This document shows, in pieces, positions 36,706 through 51,977 of a stretch of DNA of 64,000 bases. The translations under genes and the position numbers were made by a program. Each line of letters opens with the position of its first letter. Position 1 is the first letter of the stretch. The stretch covers positions 71,485,191-71,549,190 of the forward strand of contig NC_089231.1 of NCBI RefSeq assembly GCF_963924675.1, given 5' to 3'. Origin of the DNA: Phocoena phocoena. Lineage: Eukaryota; Chordata; Mammalia; Artiodactyla; Phocoenidae. The notes beneath the pieces are model-generated. The model was not told the DNA's origin, made no database searches, and saw only the letters and a list, made by a program, of their open reading frames with translations.

Positions 36706-36904
36706 AGATAAGCTGAGTCAGTGCCTGAGAGGGAATGGAGACAAGGGTGAGAAAGAAATCGGTGGCTGAGATCTGAACACTTGAGGAATTTTCCAGGGCT
36801 TCTCAGCCGACGTCTGAGTCCCTGCATGGGAGCTGTCACCCCCAGCCCCACAGTCAGGCCTTTTCACTCTCCCATCAGGTCTCGGCAAGAAGCCTGCCAG
36901 GGGC

Positions 36905-37010
36905 AGTGTCTTCACCCATTTTACAGAGGAGGAGACCAAGGTTTAGGAAACTGAAGCCTCTTGCCCGTGGCCATAAAGCTAGACGGAATGGACCTCAGGC
37001 TTCAATGCTG
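36905..37010 (-). repeat. MIR fragment, antisense
   Basis: cacccattttacagaggagg, ttgcccgtggccataaagct. Confidence 0.75.
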
Positions 37011-37454
37011 CAGGAGCCCACGTCTCAGAGACGTGAGACCGGGCACAGATAACCACTGAAATGCATGCAGCCTTGCACTCAGAATGATCTCAGGCACAGA
37101 GCTGGTGTTGCCTCATTAAAAAAGGCTTATCTCAGATGTCCCCACGTGGGGCCCAGGGCCCGGAAGGAAATGCAGAGCTCAGCAGATCTCCCAGGATCAT
37201 GGAGCGAAAGTGAAAAGAAAAAAAAACAGAAAAGAAAATCACAGAAATTCAGATGTGGTAAAGCCCTGGAACCCAGCTGGGGAAACTGAGGCTCCAGGGA
37301 AGGGGGCTCCCCTGGGGTCCTGCCGCCTCATTTAACTACTTGCTTCCACAAGTGAGGAAACAGGCTGAGAGGGAGGAAGTGCTGGCTGAGGAGACAGAGC
37401 TCAGTGACAGCCAAAAGGACACTCGAAAACAAGAATAATAACAACAATGATAAT

Positions 37455-37925
37455 AATAATGGTAACGTAACACTTATTAAAGTGTTTACCGTGTACCTGG
37501 GACCAAGCTAAACACTTCTCGAATTATCTTATCTGAACCCCACATCAGCCCTGTGAAGTAGATGCTATTACTACCCCCATTTTACAGATGAGGAAACTGA
37601 GGCCGGGTGCCCATCTGCATGCACAGCTAGGATGTGAACCCAGGCGATCCGGCTCCAGAAGCAGCTTAACCCCACCTTCCTCCTGTCGTCACCACACTAT
37701 CGATCACTGTCTGAATTACCATATGCTGGGCCCCACGCAATCCTACTCCATCCTCCCAGTGGCGCAAAAGAAGCAGGAATCACAGCGCTGTTCTCCTGGT
37801 GAACAAACTGAGGTGCATGGAAATTAATAAAAATTGCTCAAAGAGTCTGAGAGGAGACAGTGCTGGGATTTGAACCCAGGGCGCTCGGACCCCAGCACGT
37901 GTTCTCCTCACCGCTCCATGCCAAG
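37455..37925 (-). repeat. two MIR copies, antisense
   Basis: cccccattttacagatgagg with gatgtgaacccaggcgatcc; then ggtgaacaaactgaggtgca with gggatttgaacccagggcgc. Confidence 0.78.
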
Positions 37926-38056
37926 CAGCAGGGGCTACCCCTCCACAAGGGGCCAAAAACCCACGAGGGGAGAAGGCTTCCCCAGCAGAGCCACCAAACA
38001 CCCTCCACGTCATGAACCATGGCAGAGCCAGACAACACCAGGCTCCCGGACAGTCA

Positions 38057-38311
<255 letters not shown>

Positions 38312-38439
38312 CTATTTGCAGGAAGAATGGACACCGAGAGAGTCCATTCTGGCCTAAAAGGGCAAAGAAGAAAATTAAAGCACCAGATGCTCCATCCCCC
38401 CACCCCGCACCATCCCATGGCAGGCGGTCCACCTCAATG

Positions 38440-38545
38440 AAGGGGGGTAATATGTAGGATCAGCAGGTCTGGGTTCAGCCCAGCCTCAGCCACTTAGTAA
38501 CTGTGTGACCTCAGCTGTGTGCCTTAACCTCTCTGAGCCTTGATC
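38440..38545 (+). repeat. MIR fragment
   Basis: agtaactgtgtgacctcagc, ccttaacctctctgagcctt. Lies in the intron just upstream of the fourth coding exon. Confidence 0.78.
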
Positions 38546-38989
38546 ATGTGGGGAAAGACCCCCTAATAATCGTCCTCAGTTCAGGGATGGACCAGCCCAT
38601 GGAAAGCGTGTGACTCAGTGCTGCCACCAGGGGGCAGACGTGCGTGAGACCTGGGTGCCTGGTTGGCTTCACCTTAGTCTCCCCCATGCCTGGCATGTGG
38701 GGAGCCCTCCGTAAATGTTAGCCTGCCTCATCACTGCCACTGGCAACTTTGGCGACCTCATTTCAGACATCCTTCCATGCATCCAAACACATGTGCACAT
38801 ATACAGAGAAATGGTACATGAATACAACAGAGCAGGTGTGCTGGTATGAATCCTGTTATTTTTATATATAAGGGGATAGAGTCACAAGCCAGTAAACACA
38901 GGACTCTAGAATGTGGACACCTCACACTGTCCCTGCCCAGAGAGCGAAGGCATCTGCTTAAGAACACGGAGCATGAGTGAAGAGCATAG

Positions 38990-39470
38990 CTGGATTCCTG
39001 ATCCCTTGCCTCATAGCCTCTTTATTGATGCCTTATGAGGCTCTCTGGTTCTCCTCTGACCTCCCTGGCTATTCCTTCTGAGGCTCCCTGCATCTCAGAG
39101 GGACATGTGAAAGTGTGACCCAGGCCAGCCACGCAGCCTCCTCTTCTACATCACTCCCTTGGGGTTTCTTATCACACCCCATGGCTTAAATAAATCCTGT
39201 GTACACACGGACGAGTCCAGATTCTGTCTCTCTGTGTTGGGACTCCAGACTTGCAGATCCCATTGCCCATTTACCATCTATAGTCACTGCTCACACTGGT
39301 CTGAGACCTCATGTGCCCAAAACAGGCCTCTCCATTCCTCCCCTCCAATCTTGTCCCCGTCACCAGCTGGGTAGGCCAAGACCCTCGGGTCACCCTCTGT
39401 CTCCTCTTTCTCTCTGTCCCATCAACAAAGTTGACACGGCCTTCAAAACATGCTGCAAACCTCACATCAT
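38990..39470 (+). repeat. L2 fragment
   Basis: ctcacactggtctgagacct, ccctcgggtcaccctctgtc, cccatcaacaaagttgacac. Confidence 0.55.
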
Positions 39471-39694
39471 ATACCAACATCGACTCAAAATAGATCAAAG
39501 ACCTAAATGTCACAGCCAAAAGGAGAAAACTCTTAGAAGAAAATATAGGCTTATATCTTCATGACCTTCATGGATTAGGCAAGGGTTTCTTAGATAGGAC
39601 ACCAGAAGCTCAAGTAACAAAAAACAAGTAAACTAGACTACATCAAAATGAAAGACTCTGATGCTTCAAAGGGCACCATTAAGAAAGTGAAAAG

Positions 39695-40016
39695 TGGGAC
39701 TTCCCTGGTGGCGCAGTGGTCGGGAATCCGCCTGCCAATGCAGGGGACACAGGTTCGACCCCTGGTCCAGGAAGATCCCACATGCCGCGGAGCAACTAAG
39801 CCCATGCACCACAACTACTGAGCCCGCATGCCACAACTACTGAAGTCCGCACGCCAAGAGCCTGTGCTCCACAGCAAGAGAAGCCATTGAAATGAGAAGA
39901 CCGTACATCGCGAAGAAGGGAAGCCCCTGCTTGCCGCAACTAGAGAAAGCCCGTGCGCAGCAACAAGACCCAACGCAGCCAGAAGTTAATTAATTAATTA
40001 ATTGATTAATTTAAAA
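39695..40016 (+). mobile_element. CHR-type SINE, long form
   Basis: Head gggacttccctggtggcgca with 'acaactactga' repeats and a (TTAA)n tail. TSD aaagtgaaaag at 39684-39694 and 40017-40027. Inserted within an L1 3' region. Confidence 0.92.
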
Positions 40017-40249
40017 AAAGTGAAAAGACAACCCACAGAATGGGAGAACATTCCTGCAAATCATTATGTCTCATAAGGCACTTGTATCCAGAATGTACAA
40101 AGAATAATTACAGCTCAATAATAAAATAACAAACGAATCTAAAAATGGACAAAGGATCTGAATAGACATTACTCCAAAAAAGTACACAAATGGCCAATAA
40201 GCACGTTAAAAGATGCTCAACAGGAAATGCAAATCAAAACCACAACGAT

Positions 40250-40343
40250 TATTTTGCAATATACACAAATATTGAATCATCATGTTGTACATCAGAAACT
40301 GATATAACATTACATGTCAATTATATCTCAATTAAAAAAAAAA
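40250..40343 (+). mobile_element. short L1 3' end nested in another L1
   Basis: tacacaaatattgaatcatc through caattatatctcaattaaaa. It interrupts the host L1 phrase between 'aaaaccacaac' and 'acaccatgagatatcact'. Confidence 0.6.
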
Positions 40344-41089
40344 CACCATGAGATATCACTTCACACTCACTAGGATGGCTAGAATCAGCAAGACAGATGA
40401 TAGCAAATGTTGGCTAGGATGCAGAAAAATTAGAACTCTCATACACTGCTGGTGGGAATGCAAAATGGTGCAGCTGCTTTGGAAAACAGTCTGACAGCCC
40501 CACGAAGGTGAAACCTGGAGTTATTACCATGTGACCCAGCAATGCCACTCCCAGGTATATAGCCAAAGAAATGAAAGCATACAAAAGCTTGTGCAGGAAT
40601 GTTCATACCACCTTCCTCCATAATAGCTAAGGAGTGGAAACAACCCAAATGCCCATCACCGATGAATGGATAAATAAAATGGGGTGCAGCTATACTGCAG
40701 AATTATTTGGCCATAAAAAGGAATGAACCACTAATATATGCTACAATACGGATGGACCTTGAAAACATTATGCTAAGTGAAAGAGGTCAGTCACAAAGGA
40801 CCACTTTGTGTGATTTCATTTATATGAAATGTCCAGGAATAGGCAAATCTATAGAGACAGAAAGTAGATGAGTGGTTGCCTGGGCCTGGAGGGTATTAGG
40901 AGAACAGGAAGTGACTGGTCAGTGGGTACAGGGCTTTCTGGGGGATGAAGAAGATATTTTAAAATTGAATGTGATTATGGTTACAGAACTCTGTGAATAT
41001 ACTAAAAGCCATTGAATTAACTGTACACTTTAAATGGGTGAATTGCATGGGCCATGAATTTATATCTCAGTAAAGCGGTTACCACCTCC

Positions 41090-41500
41090 TCAAAAAATGC
41101 TGCTAACTCCTCCACAGCCACCACCCTGGTGCAAGCCCTGTCACCTGTCTGGGGACCATGGCAGCCTCCTCACAGGCCTCCTTGCTTCCACCCTCACCCA
41201 GAGGGCAGCCAGGGGTCTCTCTGAGACACAGATGGTGGCAGCAGCTCAGAACCCTTTGCTAGCTTCCTTACGCTCTGGGCCCTCCTCCCCTCCCCAGCTC
41301 AGCTCTGGCCAGCATCCCAGGGCCCACTGGGGTCCCTCCAGCATCCCCAGGACCAGCTCATCTCCATGCTGGGGCATCTTCACTCACTGCTTCTGCCTCT
41401 TCCCCGCAGGTCCTGGCCTGTCTGGGGTGCTCCCATCATTCACATGGCATCTGTCAAGTCCCTTCCCATGAGACCATCCCTTAGAGAAAGGGGGTGACAG
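41090..41500 (+). repeat. L2-like fragment
   Basis: ctcacaggcctccttgcttc, ctcagaaccctttgctagct. Confidence 0.55.
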
Positions 41501-41586
41501 GGAGGTTACTCTATCTCCCCAGGACTTAAACCACTCTCTGAATGATCCCACTCACTCACTCTGCTTGCCCATCTGGACCAGCCCTG

Positions 41587-42010
41587 TCTGCTAGAACACT
41601 CTGTGATTATGGCGAGGCTCTCCATCTGGGCTGAGAAATACCATGGCCATGGGCCACTTATGGCTTTTTTTTTTTTTTTTTTTTGCGGTACGCGGGCCCC
41701 TCACTGTGTGGCCTCTCCCGTTGCAGAGCACAGGCTCCGGACGCGCAGGCTCAGTGGCCATGGCTCACGGGCCTAGCCGCTCCACGGCATGTGGGATCTT
41801 CCCGGACCGGGGCACGAACCCGTGTCCCCTGCATCGGCAGGTGGACTCTCAACCACTGCGCCACCAGGGAAGCCCCACTTGTGGCTTTTGAGCACTTGGA
41901 TGTGTCCAGTGCAACGAAGAAACTGAATTTTGGATCTTACTTAATTTTAACTAATTTAAATGGAAAGACCCACACGTGGCTAGTGGCTGCCGTATTGGAC
42001 GGCACAACTT
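41587..42010 (+). mobile_element. hAT-like MER fossil split by a CHR SINE
   Basis: gctagaacactctgtgatta on the left; gcacttggatgtgtccagtg, taattttaactaatttaaat and gctgccgtattggacggcac on the right. The SINE at 41666-41874 interrupts it. Subfamily not assigned. Confidence 0.55.
41666..41874 (-). mobile_element. CHR-type SINE
   Basis: Reverse copy beginning with a T-tract and ending gaagccc. TSD ccacttatggct / ccacttgtggct (41654-41665, 41875-41886). It splits an older hAT-like fossil. Confidence 0.92.
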
Positions 42011-42149
42011 GATACAGTGGACTGAGCCCTCCCAGCAGCCCTGGTGCCCAGAACAGGGCCTGACACCAGACTCGTACACTTATTCGACGTGTGAAGAGAT
42101 GAAGGTTGACCCTAAGTGCATCCCTCTGACTTCCACAAACCTTCTCCAC

Positions 42150-42360
42150 ATCAGGCCCTGGGCCAGGCACTTGACTATATGTTACTTTGTGATAAATCTC
42201 CAGCAAGTCCATGAGGCAAGCAGGATTCCCATTCTACAGGTGAGGAAACTGAGGCTCAGAGAGGTCTGGCAAGGTGCCCAGAGCCACACAGCTGGTAAGT
42301 CACAAAGCAAGGTCTGCCCAATGCCAGGTCTGCCCCATTTGCAGTCCAGGGCTGTTTCCA
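42150..42360 (-). repeat. MIR, antisense
   Basis: cccattctacaggtgaggaa, gaggctcagagaggtctggc, gagccacacagctggtaagt. Confidence 0.85.
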
Positions 42361-43484
42361 GGAAGAAATCAAATCATGAAAGTACAAAGTGTTCATCTTC
42401 CTAATGAAGAATTCTTTTTCCAAAAGGAAAGTGGCAGAACTTAAGCCAGCAGGTTACAGGAAGGAAATACAGATGGCCTCACACACAAGTGACAAGATGG
42501 AGGGCACTCACTGGGAGCATGAGCTCCAAAAGTTTGATAACCCAGCCGGCTGGCAAGGCTGAGGGAAGATGGGGCCCTGTCATCACTAGGGAGGATGTGA
42601 ACTGGTACAGCTCCACTGCATGGCACGCTGGCAGTCGTGCAAAATCACAGCCCCTTTCCCCCGTGGAAGGGCAATCGCCATTCTGAACCCACAGATACAC
42701 CTGCACATACCTGGTTTGTAAATAGTAAAAGGTGGGAAATATCATCCACGTCTACTATGACAGCAGTTAAAAACAATGAGGACGCTCGCTGTCTGCGGCT
42801 GAATGCAAAAGTTCTCGAAGAGGCTTTATACAAAAAAAAAAAAAAAAGGCAGGTAGCAGATCTGTGGGTTCAGCATTGACCCTCCACCCAAGAATCTCCA
42901 GGCGAGCTTCTAAAACTGACAAAGGCAGGCCCCACCCCAGAGACTTCAGCCAAATTGGTCTGGGGGGAAGGCCCTGCGCTGCTGTCTTTTAGGACTTACC
43001 CATAGGCAACCGAAGTTTCAACCACTCTTAGAGAACGCTCTCTTTTATGGAAAAGGGAAGGAAAAACAAGACTTACATATTCACATTTGCTTGTATTTTC
43101 GGAAAGAAACTCTAAAAGAATTTGGGCAGAAAAGAATATGATTACGGGATGAGGAGGAAACAGGAGGGATGGAGAATGAGAGGTCTGGGGGAATTTTTAC
43201 TTTATAAGTATTTTTGGAGCCATGTGAAAATATTCTCTCTTGAAACGAAAATAAATCATTTGATGAAACGAAATACTATAATTGGGCCTGGGACAAAGTT
43301 CTGATAAATGTTAAGTGAAAAAGAAAGAAAGAGTGAGAACGAAGGGAAGAGAGGAGAGGAGGGAGGGAGGGAGGAATAACTTTAATTGCAATCACACCCC
43401 ATGTGGGGCACATGAGCAGAATTGGCTGTCGATCAGGAAATCCTCACCCAAGGGAGCAGAGATGCACCTCAAGATGCTCAAAGA

Positions 43485-44225
43485 AGCCCTAAAACTCAAA
43501 TCAACCCAAATGTCCATCCACAAAAGTCTGGATAAAAAAAGCTTGGGCTCAGTCACATAATGAAATACTTTGCAACCATTAAAAATAATAAGGTGATTAT
43601 ATATGCACTTTTTTTTTCTGTTAAAGTTTTAAAGCAAGTTATCTGGGTGTATATCTGAAAAAAAAAATTAACTCAAAAAGATCCATGCACCCCAATGATC
43701 ACAGCAGCATTATTTATAATTGCCAAGGTATGGAATGTAAATGTCCATCAACAGATGAATGGGTAAAGAAGATGTGGTGTGCGTGTGTGTGTATATGTGT
43801 GTGTGTGTGTGTACCACACACACACTGGAATATTACTTGGCCATTAAAAAGAACGAAAGTTTGCCATTTGCAGCGGCATGGATGGATTTGGAGGGCATTA
43901 TGCTAAGTGAAATAAGTCAGAGAGAGAAAGACACGTACTGTATGTATCACTTATATGTGGAATCTAAAAAATACAACAAACTAGTGAATATAATAAAAAA
44001 GAAGGAGACTCACAGATATAGAGAACAAACTAATGGTTACCAGTGGGGCATGGGGGGAAGGGGCAACATAAGCTAGGCGGCAGGGAGGTACCAACTATTG
44101 GGTGTACATAGGCTCAAGGATGTATTGTATAACACGGGGAATATAGCCAATATTTTGTAATAACTGTAAATGGAAAGTAATCTTTAAAAATTTTACAAAA
44201 CATTTTTTAAAAAGTTTAAATACAC
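43485..44225 (+). mobile_element. L1 3' region(s)
   Basis: Two L1 phrases in succession: cccaaatgtccatccacaaa, then gatcacagcagcattattta ... gaatatagccaatattttgt. Includes a TG-rich microsatellite at 43779-43813. Decayed. Confidence 0.75.
43779..43813 (+). repeat. TG-rich microsatellite
   Basis: gtgcgtgtgtgtgtatatgt followed by further GT units, within an L1 fragment. Confidence 0.85.
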
Positions 44226-44384
44226 GACAGAGAAAACAAAGCAAGTTGTGAGACTTTCTGAAGAATGCTGCCATGTTTCCACAGAACAGTATGCATTTAC
44301 CTATCTGTGTCTGGGCCAGGGTGCCCCAGCCTCAGCTCTACATGCATTTGGGGCTCCATGATTCTCTGTGTTGGGGGCTGCGCT

Positions 44385-44525
44385 GTGGGATGTTGTGGAG
44401 TACCCCTGGTCTCCACCCAGTAGATGCCAGGAGCAAACTCTTCCCTGGTTACGACAACAAAAAACATCTCAAACTTTGCCAAATGCGCCCTGGCAGCAAA
44501 GCTGCCCATGGCCGAGAACCACCAA
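44385..44525 (-). mobile_element. MER20 fragment
   Basis: ggatgttgtggagtacccct, cagtagatgccaggagcaaa and ggccgagaaccacc match MER20 in order, more diverged than the 17.3-kb copy. Confidence 0.65.
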
Positions 44526-44569
44526 CAAGTCTGGAGGGGAGGGTCCCAGTGCACCAGAGAGTCCTCATG

Positions 44570-44850
44570 GGGGAGCTTTCCATCCTAAACCATATGTTTC
44601 AATAATATTTTAAATTGTGCCCAAGCATTCACTACTTTTGCAATAAGAAAAATACAACAATTATAAATCAATACATATGCGATGGGTAAGCCACTCTGGA
44701 GTGTAGGCAAGTCTCCAAGAAGATCAAAAACTGTAACAGTGGCTGCATCTGGGGGACGGGAAAGGAAAGGGGTCCGGGGGGACATTTTTCTATACATGTT
44801 ATACACTCTAGTAAGGTTTGAATTTTCAACAACCAACATTTTTTACTTCT
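44570..44850 (+). mobile_element. probable old L1 3' fragment
   Basis: gtaacagtggctgcatctgg and acatttttctatacatgtta resemble the end of old L1M elements. Assignment is tentative. Confidence 0.5.
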
Positions 44851-45239
44851 GTTTTGCTCTTATTTATTTTTTAAAGGTCCAGAACCAAAGATCTTTGGGC
44901 AGCAGAGAAGAGAAACGGGGAGCTGTTCCAAAGCTTCCCAGTCCCCTTTGTGAGAAAACAGATCCCCTGACAATGAACGCTCCTGGGGCCTCGGCACCCC
45001 GGGCGGGCGTCCAAGGCCGGGCTTGGGTGGCCCCTCCACGAGGCCCCAAGTCTCCTGCTGCTGGCGGGCCCCTCAGCCAGGTGCTGGCACACAGATGCAG
45101 TGTCACATTTCCATGGCCTCCTCCCTCTCTCGCTTCCCCATAACAACAGCCTGGAGCTGGGGCGTGGGGGGTGGGCGGGGGGGGGGGTAGGCGAAACTCT
45201 TCCTGGAGGCGCATCTGCGGAGCCCGCTGCCCGCCTGAC

Positions 45240-45420
45240 CCACGCTGGGCACTTTACCTCCTCTCCGCCTGGTAGCAGCGCCTCAAGGATAGGAATCCCC
45301 GTTAACTCCTAACTCCAGAGAGGGGGAAACTGAGGCTCGGGGAGGCCAAGTGCCTGCTCTGCACACAGCTGAGCCGGTGAGCGGCAGAGCGGAGATTCCA
45401 ACGCAAGCCTGAATATGGTC
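45240..45420 (-). repeat. MIR fragment, antisense
   Basis: gagggggaaactgaggctcg, gcacacagctgagccggtga. Confidence 0.72.
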
Positions 45421-45544
45421 ATCGGAAGACACGTGGGTTCAAAGTCTGCTTCCACCACTTACATGCCCTGAACCTTAGGTGAATTCTCCTATCGCTTAAT
45501 TTCCACAACATCCCTTTCTAGGTTGGCTGAGGGGTGACAGGAAG

Positions 45545-45880
45545 GGCCCCGTAGTCAGTTACCACACTGGCCCCAGGGCATGCCATTTTTTTCCCCACCT
45601 CTGAACCTTTGCCCATGCTGTGCTCCTACCAAGAATGCCCTCACCTCCTCTAATCAGCCCGTCCGAATTCATATCCATCCCTCAAGGGTGGGCTCAGGCC
45701 AGGGCCTCCTCCGGGATGTCTCCCTGGGCCTCTTCTCCAGCACCTCACTCTGCACCACATCCTTTTCTGGCCGTCAATCACCGTGTCCCACCTCCACACA
45801 GAGATCAAAAGCTTCCTGAGGGCTGACTCCATGCCTCAGATTTCTTCCCCACCTTCATGATCTCTCATTCCACTGAAAGC
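45545..45880 (+). repeat. L2 3' portion
   Basis: gaacctttgcccatgctgtg, atatccatccctcaagggtg, ctccatgcctcagatttctt. Confidence 0.65.
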
Positions 45881-45889
45881 TCGGGTGTC

Positions 45890-46005
45890 AGGCCAGACCT
45901 AGGTGCAAACACTGGCTATGCCACTTGGTGCTTTGTGACTTGGGATAAGTTACTGAACCTCTCTGAGCCTCAGTTTTTTCCATCTGAACAAGGTGATCAT
46001 ACCTG
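45890..46005 (+). repeat. MIR fragment
   Basis: cctaggtgcaaacactggct, gataagttactgaacctctc, tgagcctcagttttttccat. Confidence 0.8.
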
Positions 46006-46424
46006 CAGCAGACATTATGGGTGCCCTGCACACCACTCAAGTACACGCCAATGCTGCGCGAGGATTTTCCTCTCCACCACTGAGCATGGCCCCAGCCAGG
46101 TCAGAGGAGTCTGAATGGTAAAAGCCCCAGACACAGCCTCAGGCAAGGACAGAGGCGAACTAGGAAACAAATACTCCAGGTCCCCTCCCCCTTGGACAGG
46201 ACCACCCAGAGGTGACCTGTGCTGCTCCCCAGGGGTCTCCAGTGAGAACGAGCCTCAGGTGCCCACACCTTCATCACCTGCTTCCCTTCCCTGACTCACT
46301 TCTCCTCCCCACACCAGCTCCTCAGGGGGTCACCTCCTAAAACAACTTGCAGGGGGCTGCTTCTATAGGAACACAAACCACGACAATCCCTCTCGTGTGG
46401 ATTGTCCTGAGGCTCATGTGAGCT

Positions 46425-46555
46425 CGCTCATTCAACAAACACTTCTTGAATGTTCACGGAACATCAAGCAGGATGCTGGATTCTGGGGATACAATGACGA
46501 ACGGGATGCAGCATACTGGAATACAGCAGGTGCTCAATAAATGATACCCACTGTG
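46425..46555 (-). repeat. L2 3' end, antisense
   Basis: tcattcaacaaacacttctt, ctggattctggggatacaat, caggtgctcaataaatgata. Confidence 0.68.
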
Positions 46556-46894
46556 ATCATTCTAGCCCAGAGCTTTAAAACTCGCAGCCCACAGGCTGTA
46601 TAGTGCCAGCAGACAAGTTTTGTTTGGACTAAGCAGCATTTTTTTAGTACTCTGTCCTCATTTCATAATGGGGGGAGGGGATTACGGACAAAAATCTGGA
46701 TCTTTCCGGTTCTCTTGATAAATCAGATCTGCCATCTCAACACCACCTTCCTCACTTGTCAAGAACCAGCTGGGGCTGCGCAGCGGTTGCCCCCTTCCGA
46801 TAAGGCGTGGGCTCTCCATTTGCCACAAGCCCCACCACTCCCTAGCGTCTCACACCCAGCCTGACTCCACTCATTTCCATACTCACCTGGCCTA

Positions 46895-49780
<2,886 letters not shown>

Positions 49781-49800
49781 TTAAAGGGTTTGAAATGGAG

Positions 49801-49918
49801 GGAATTCCCTGGTGGTTCAGTGGTTAGGACTCCGGCTTTCCATTGCCAGGGCCCGGGGTTCGATCCCTTGTCAGAGAACTAAGATCCCACAAGCCGTGCA
49901 GTGCAGCCAAAAAAAAAA
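49801..49918 (+). mobile_element. short CHR-type SINE next to the giant exon acceptor
   Basis: Head ggaattccctggtggttcag, body ending gtgcagcc, then A10. Its left edge is 50 bp from the splice acceptor at 49751, in antisense orientation to the gene. Confidence 0.88.
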
Positions 49919-49978
49919 CCTCGGGGGGCAGTTTGAAAGGGAAAGAAAGAGATGAGGTGATTGAAATAGCTGCTTTTA

Positions 49979-50336
49979 TTGATTGATTGATTGATTGATT
50001 GATGTATTTATTTTTGGTCGCGTTGGGTCTTCCTTGCTGCGCGCAGGCTTTCTCTAGTTGCGGCGAGCGGGGGCTACTCTTCGTTGCGGTGCGAGGGCTT
50101 CTCATTTTGGTGGCTTCTCTTGTTGCGGAGCACGGGCTCTAGGCGCGTGGGCTTCAGCAGTTGTGGCACATGGGTTCAGTAGTTGTAACTCGCGGGCTCT
50201 AGAGCGCAGGCTCAGTGGTCGTGGCGCACGGGCTTAGTTGCTCCGCAGCATGTGGGATCTTCCCTGACCAGGGCTTGAACCCATGTTCCCTGCACTGTCA
50301 GGTGGATTCTTAACCACTGCGCCACCAGGGAAGCCC
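49979..50336 (-). mobile_element. CHR-type SINE, long form, perfect 17-bp TSD
   Basis: Reverse copy starting with a (TTGA)n tail, ending accagggaagccc. TSD tgaaatagctgctttta at 49962-49978 and 50337-50353 without mismatch, suggesting a fairly recent insertion. Confidence 0.94.
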
Positions 50337-50359
50337 TGAAATAGCTGCTTTTAAAATCA

Positions 50360-50900
50360 CAGCAGTGAGACACCATAAAATCTTACAGACTGAACATAGC
50401 CTGTGTGGGTGAGGATGTGGTGAAATGGCCACTCTCAGACACGGCCACTCTCAGACACTGATGGTGAGAAGATAAATGGGCATGATTCTTGGGCAACTCA
50501 GTATATCTCTCATGATTTTAGGACACTCATTTCCTTTTATCTGGCCGATTTCCTCCCAGGATTCTTGCTTTGCTCACATGCACTAGTCTATGTGAACAAG
50601 AAAGTTCATACAGCACTGTTTGTGAAACGAAAGAACACACAAACAACCTAAATGCCCATCTGAAGGGCACTGGCTAAATAAATTCTGAAATATTCAAACA
50701 ATTGAATACCACACAGGCACTTGGATCCACAGAAGTGGGGGCAGGTCCCAATGTCCTAACGTCTAAGAACACACAAAATGTCGTGCTGGTGGAAGAAAAG
50801 CAGGATGAGGAAGTATATATTTATAATAAAATACCATTTTAAAAAACTACATGTGTACATGTGTATAAATATGTACGTGTGTACATAAACAGTGGAGAAA
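50360..50900 (+). mobile_element. old L1M 3' fragment
   Basis: gtgggtgaggatgtggtgaa, cataaatgggcatgattctt-like text and caattgaataccacacaggc indicate an old L1 3' region. A 16-bp tandem duplication is present near 50431-50457. Confidence 0.65.
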
Positions 50901-50926
50901 AGATAACAATCAAACTGGGAGTGAAG

Positions 50927-51285
50927 GGCTTCCCTGGTGGTGCAGTGGTGAAGAATCCGCCTGCCAATGCAGGGGACACGGGTTCAAGCCCTGGTCAGAG
51001 AAGATCCCACATGCCGTGGAGCAACTAAGCCCGTGTGCCACAACTACTGAAACTGCGCTCTAGAGCCCGTGAGCCACAACTACTGAACCCACATGCCACA
51101 ACTACTGACGCCCGCACGCCTGGAGCCCGTGCCCTGCAGCAAGAGAAGCCACCACAATGAGAGGCCCGTGCACCACAACGAAGAGTAGCCCCCACTCGCC
51201 ACAACTAGAGAAAGCCTGTGTGCAGCAACAAATAGCCAATGCAGCCAGAAATGAATAAATAAAATAAATAAATTTGAAAAAAAAA
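50927..51285 (+). mobile_element. CHR-type SINE, long form
   Basis: Head ggcttccctggtggtgcagt with 'acaactactga' repeats and an AAAT/A tail. TSD actgggagtgaag / actgtgggtgaag (50914-50926, 51286-51298). Confidence 0.92.
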
Positions 51286-51429
51286 ACTGTGGGTGAAGGA
51301 GTGAGGGTAGGAAGAAGAAATGAGGAAGAGAACGTCATCTTTTAATCCTACACATTTTAGTTCTGTTGGGTTGTTATAATATTCATGTATTATTGCTTAG
51401 TCATATTTAAAATTTTTCTTTTCTCTTAG

Positions 51430-51888
51430 CAAAAGGTCTACTTCAATAAGTTACACAAAGATTTAACCATACGACCCAGAATTCCATTCCTGAGTATATA
51501 CCCAAAAGAACTGAAAACAGGTGTTCAGACAAAAACTTGTACACCAATGTCCGCAGCAGCATTATTCACAATCGCCAAAAGCTGGAAACTCAAATGTCCG
51601 TCAATGGATGAATGGATAAACAGAAAGCGGTATATCCATGCAATGGAATATTATTCATCCATAGAAAAGAATGCAGTACTGATACATGCTATAACATGGA
51701 TGAACCTTGAAAACATAATGCAAAGTGAAAGAAGTCAGACACAAAATGCCACATACATGATTCCACTTATATGGAATACCCAGAATAGGCAAGTCTATAG
51801 AGACAGAAAGTAGATTCGTGGTTGCCGGGGGCTGGAGGTGGGGGATGAGGAGTGACTGGGTAAGGGGTTTCCATTTTGGGAAAACTAA
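51430..51888 (+). mobile_element. L1 3' fragment
   Basis: ccagaattccattcctgagt, cagcagcattattcacaatc, cataatgcaaagtgaaagaa in canonical order. Confidence 0.82.
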
Positions 51889-51977
51889 GGGATCTTAGTT
51901 CCCTGACCAGGGATCGAACCTGCATCCCCTGCAATGGAAGTGCGGAGTCTCAACCGCTGGACTGCCAGGGAAGTCCC
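51889..51977 (-). mobile_element. partial CHR-related SINE
   Basis: Only the head half is present, in reverse: ttagttccctgaccagggat through actgccagggaagtccc. No clear TSD. It abuts an L1 3' fragment. Confidence 0.78.

Larger units (their letters stand above)
39480..41090 (+). mobile_element. L1 3' region with nested insertions
   Basis: Starts around aaaatagatcaaagacctaa (ORF2 C-terminal region) and ends tatatctcagtaaagc. Holds a CHR SINE (39695-40016) and a second short L1 3' end (about 40250-40343). Stops in all frames. Confidence 0.83.
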
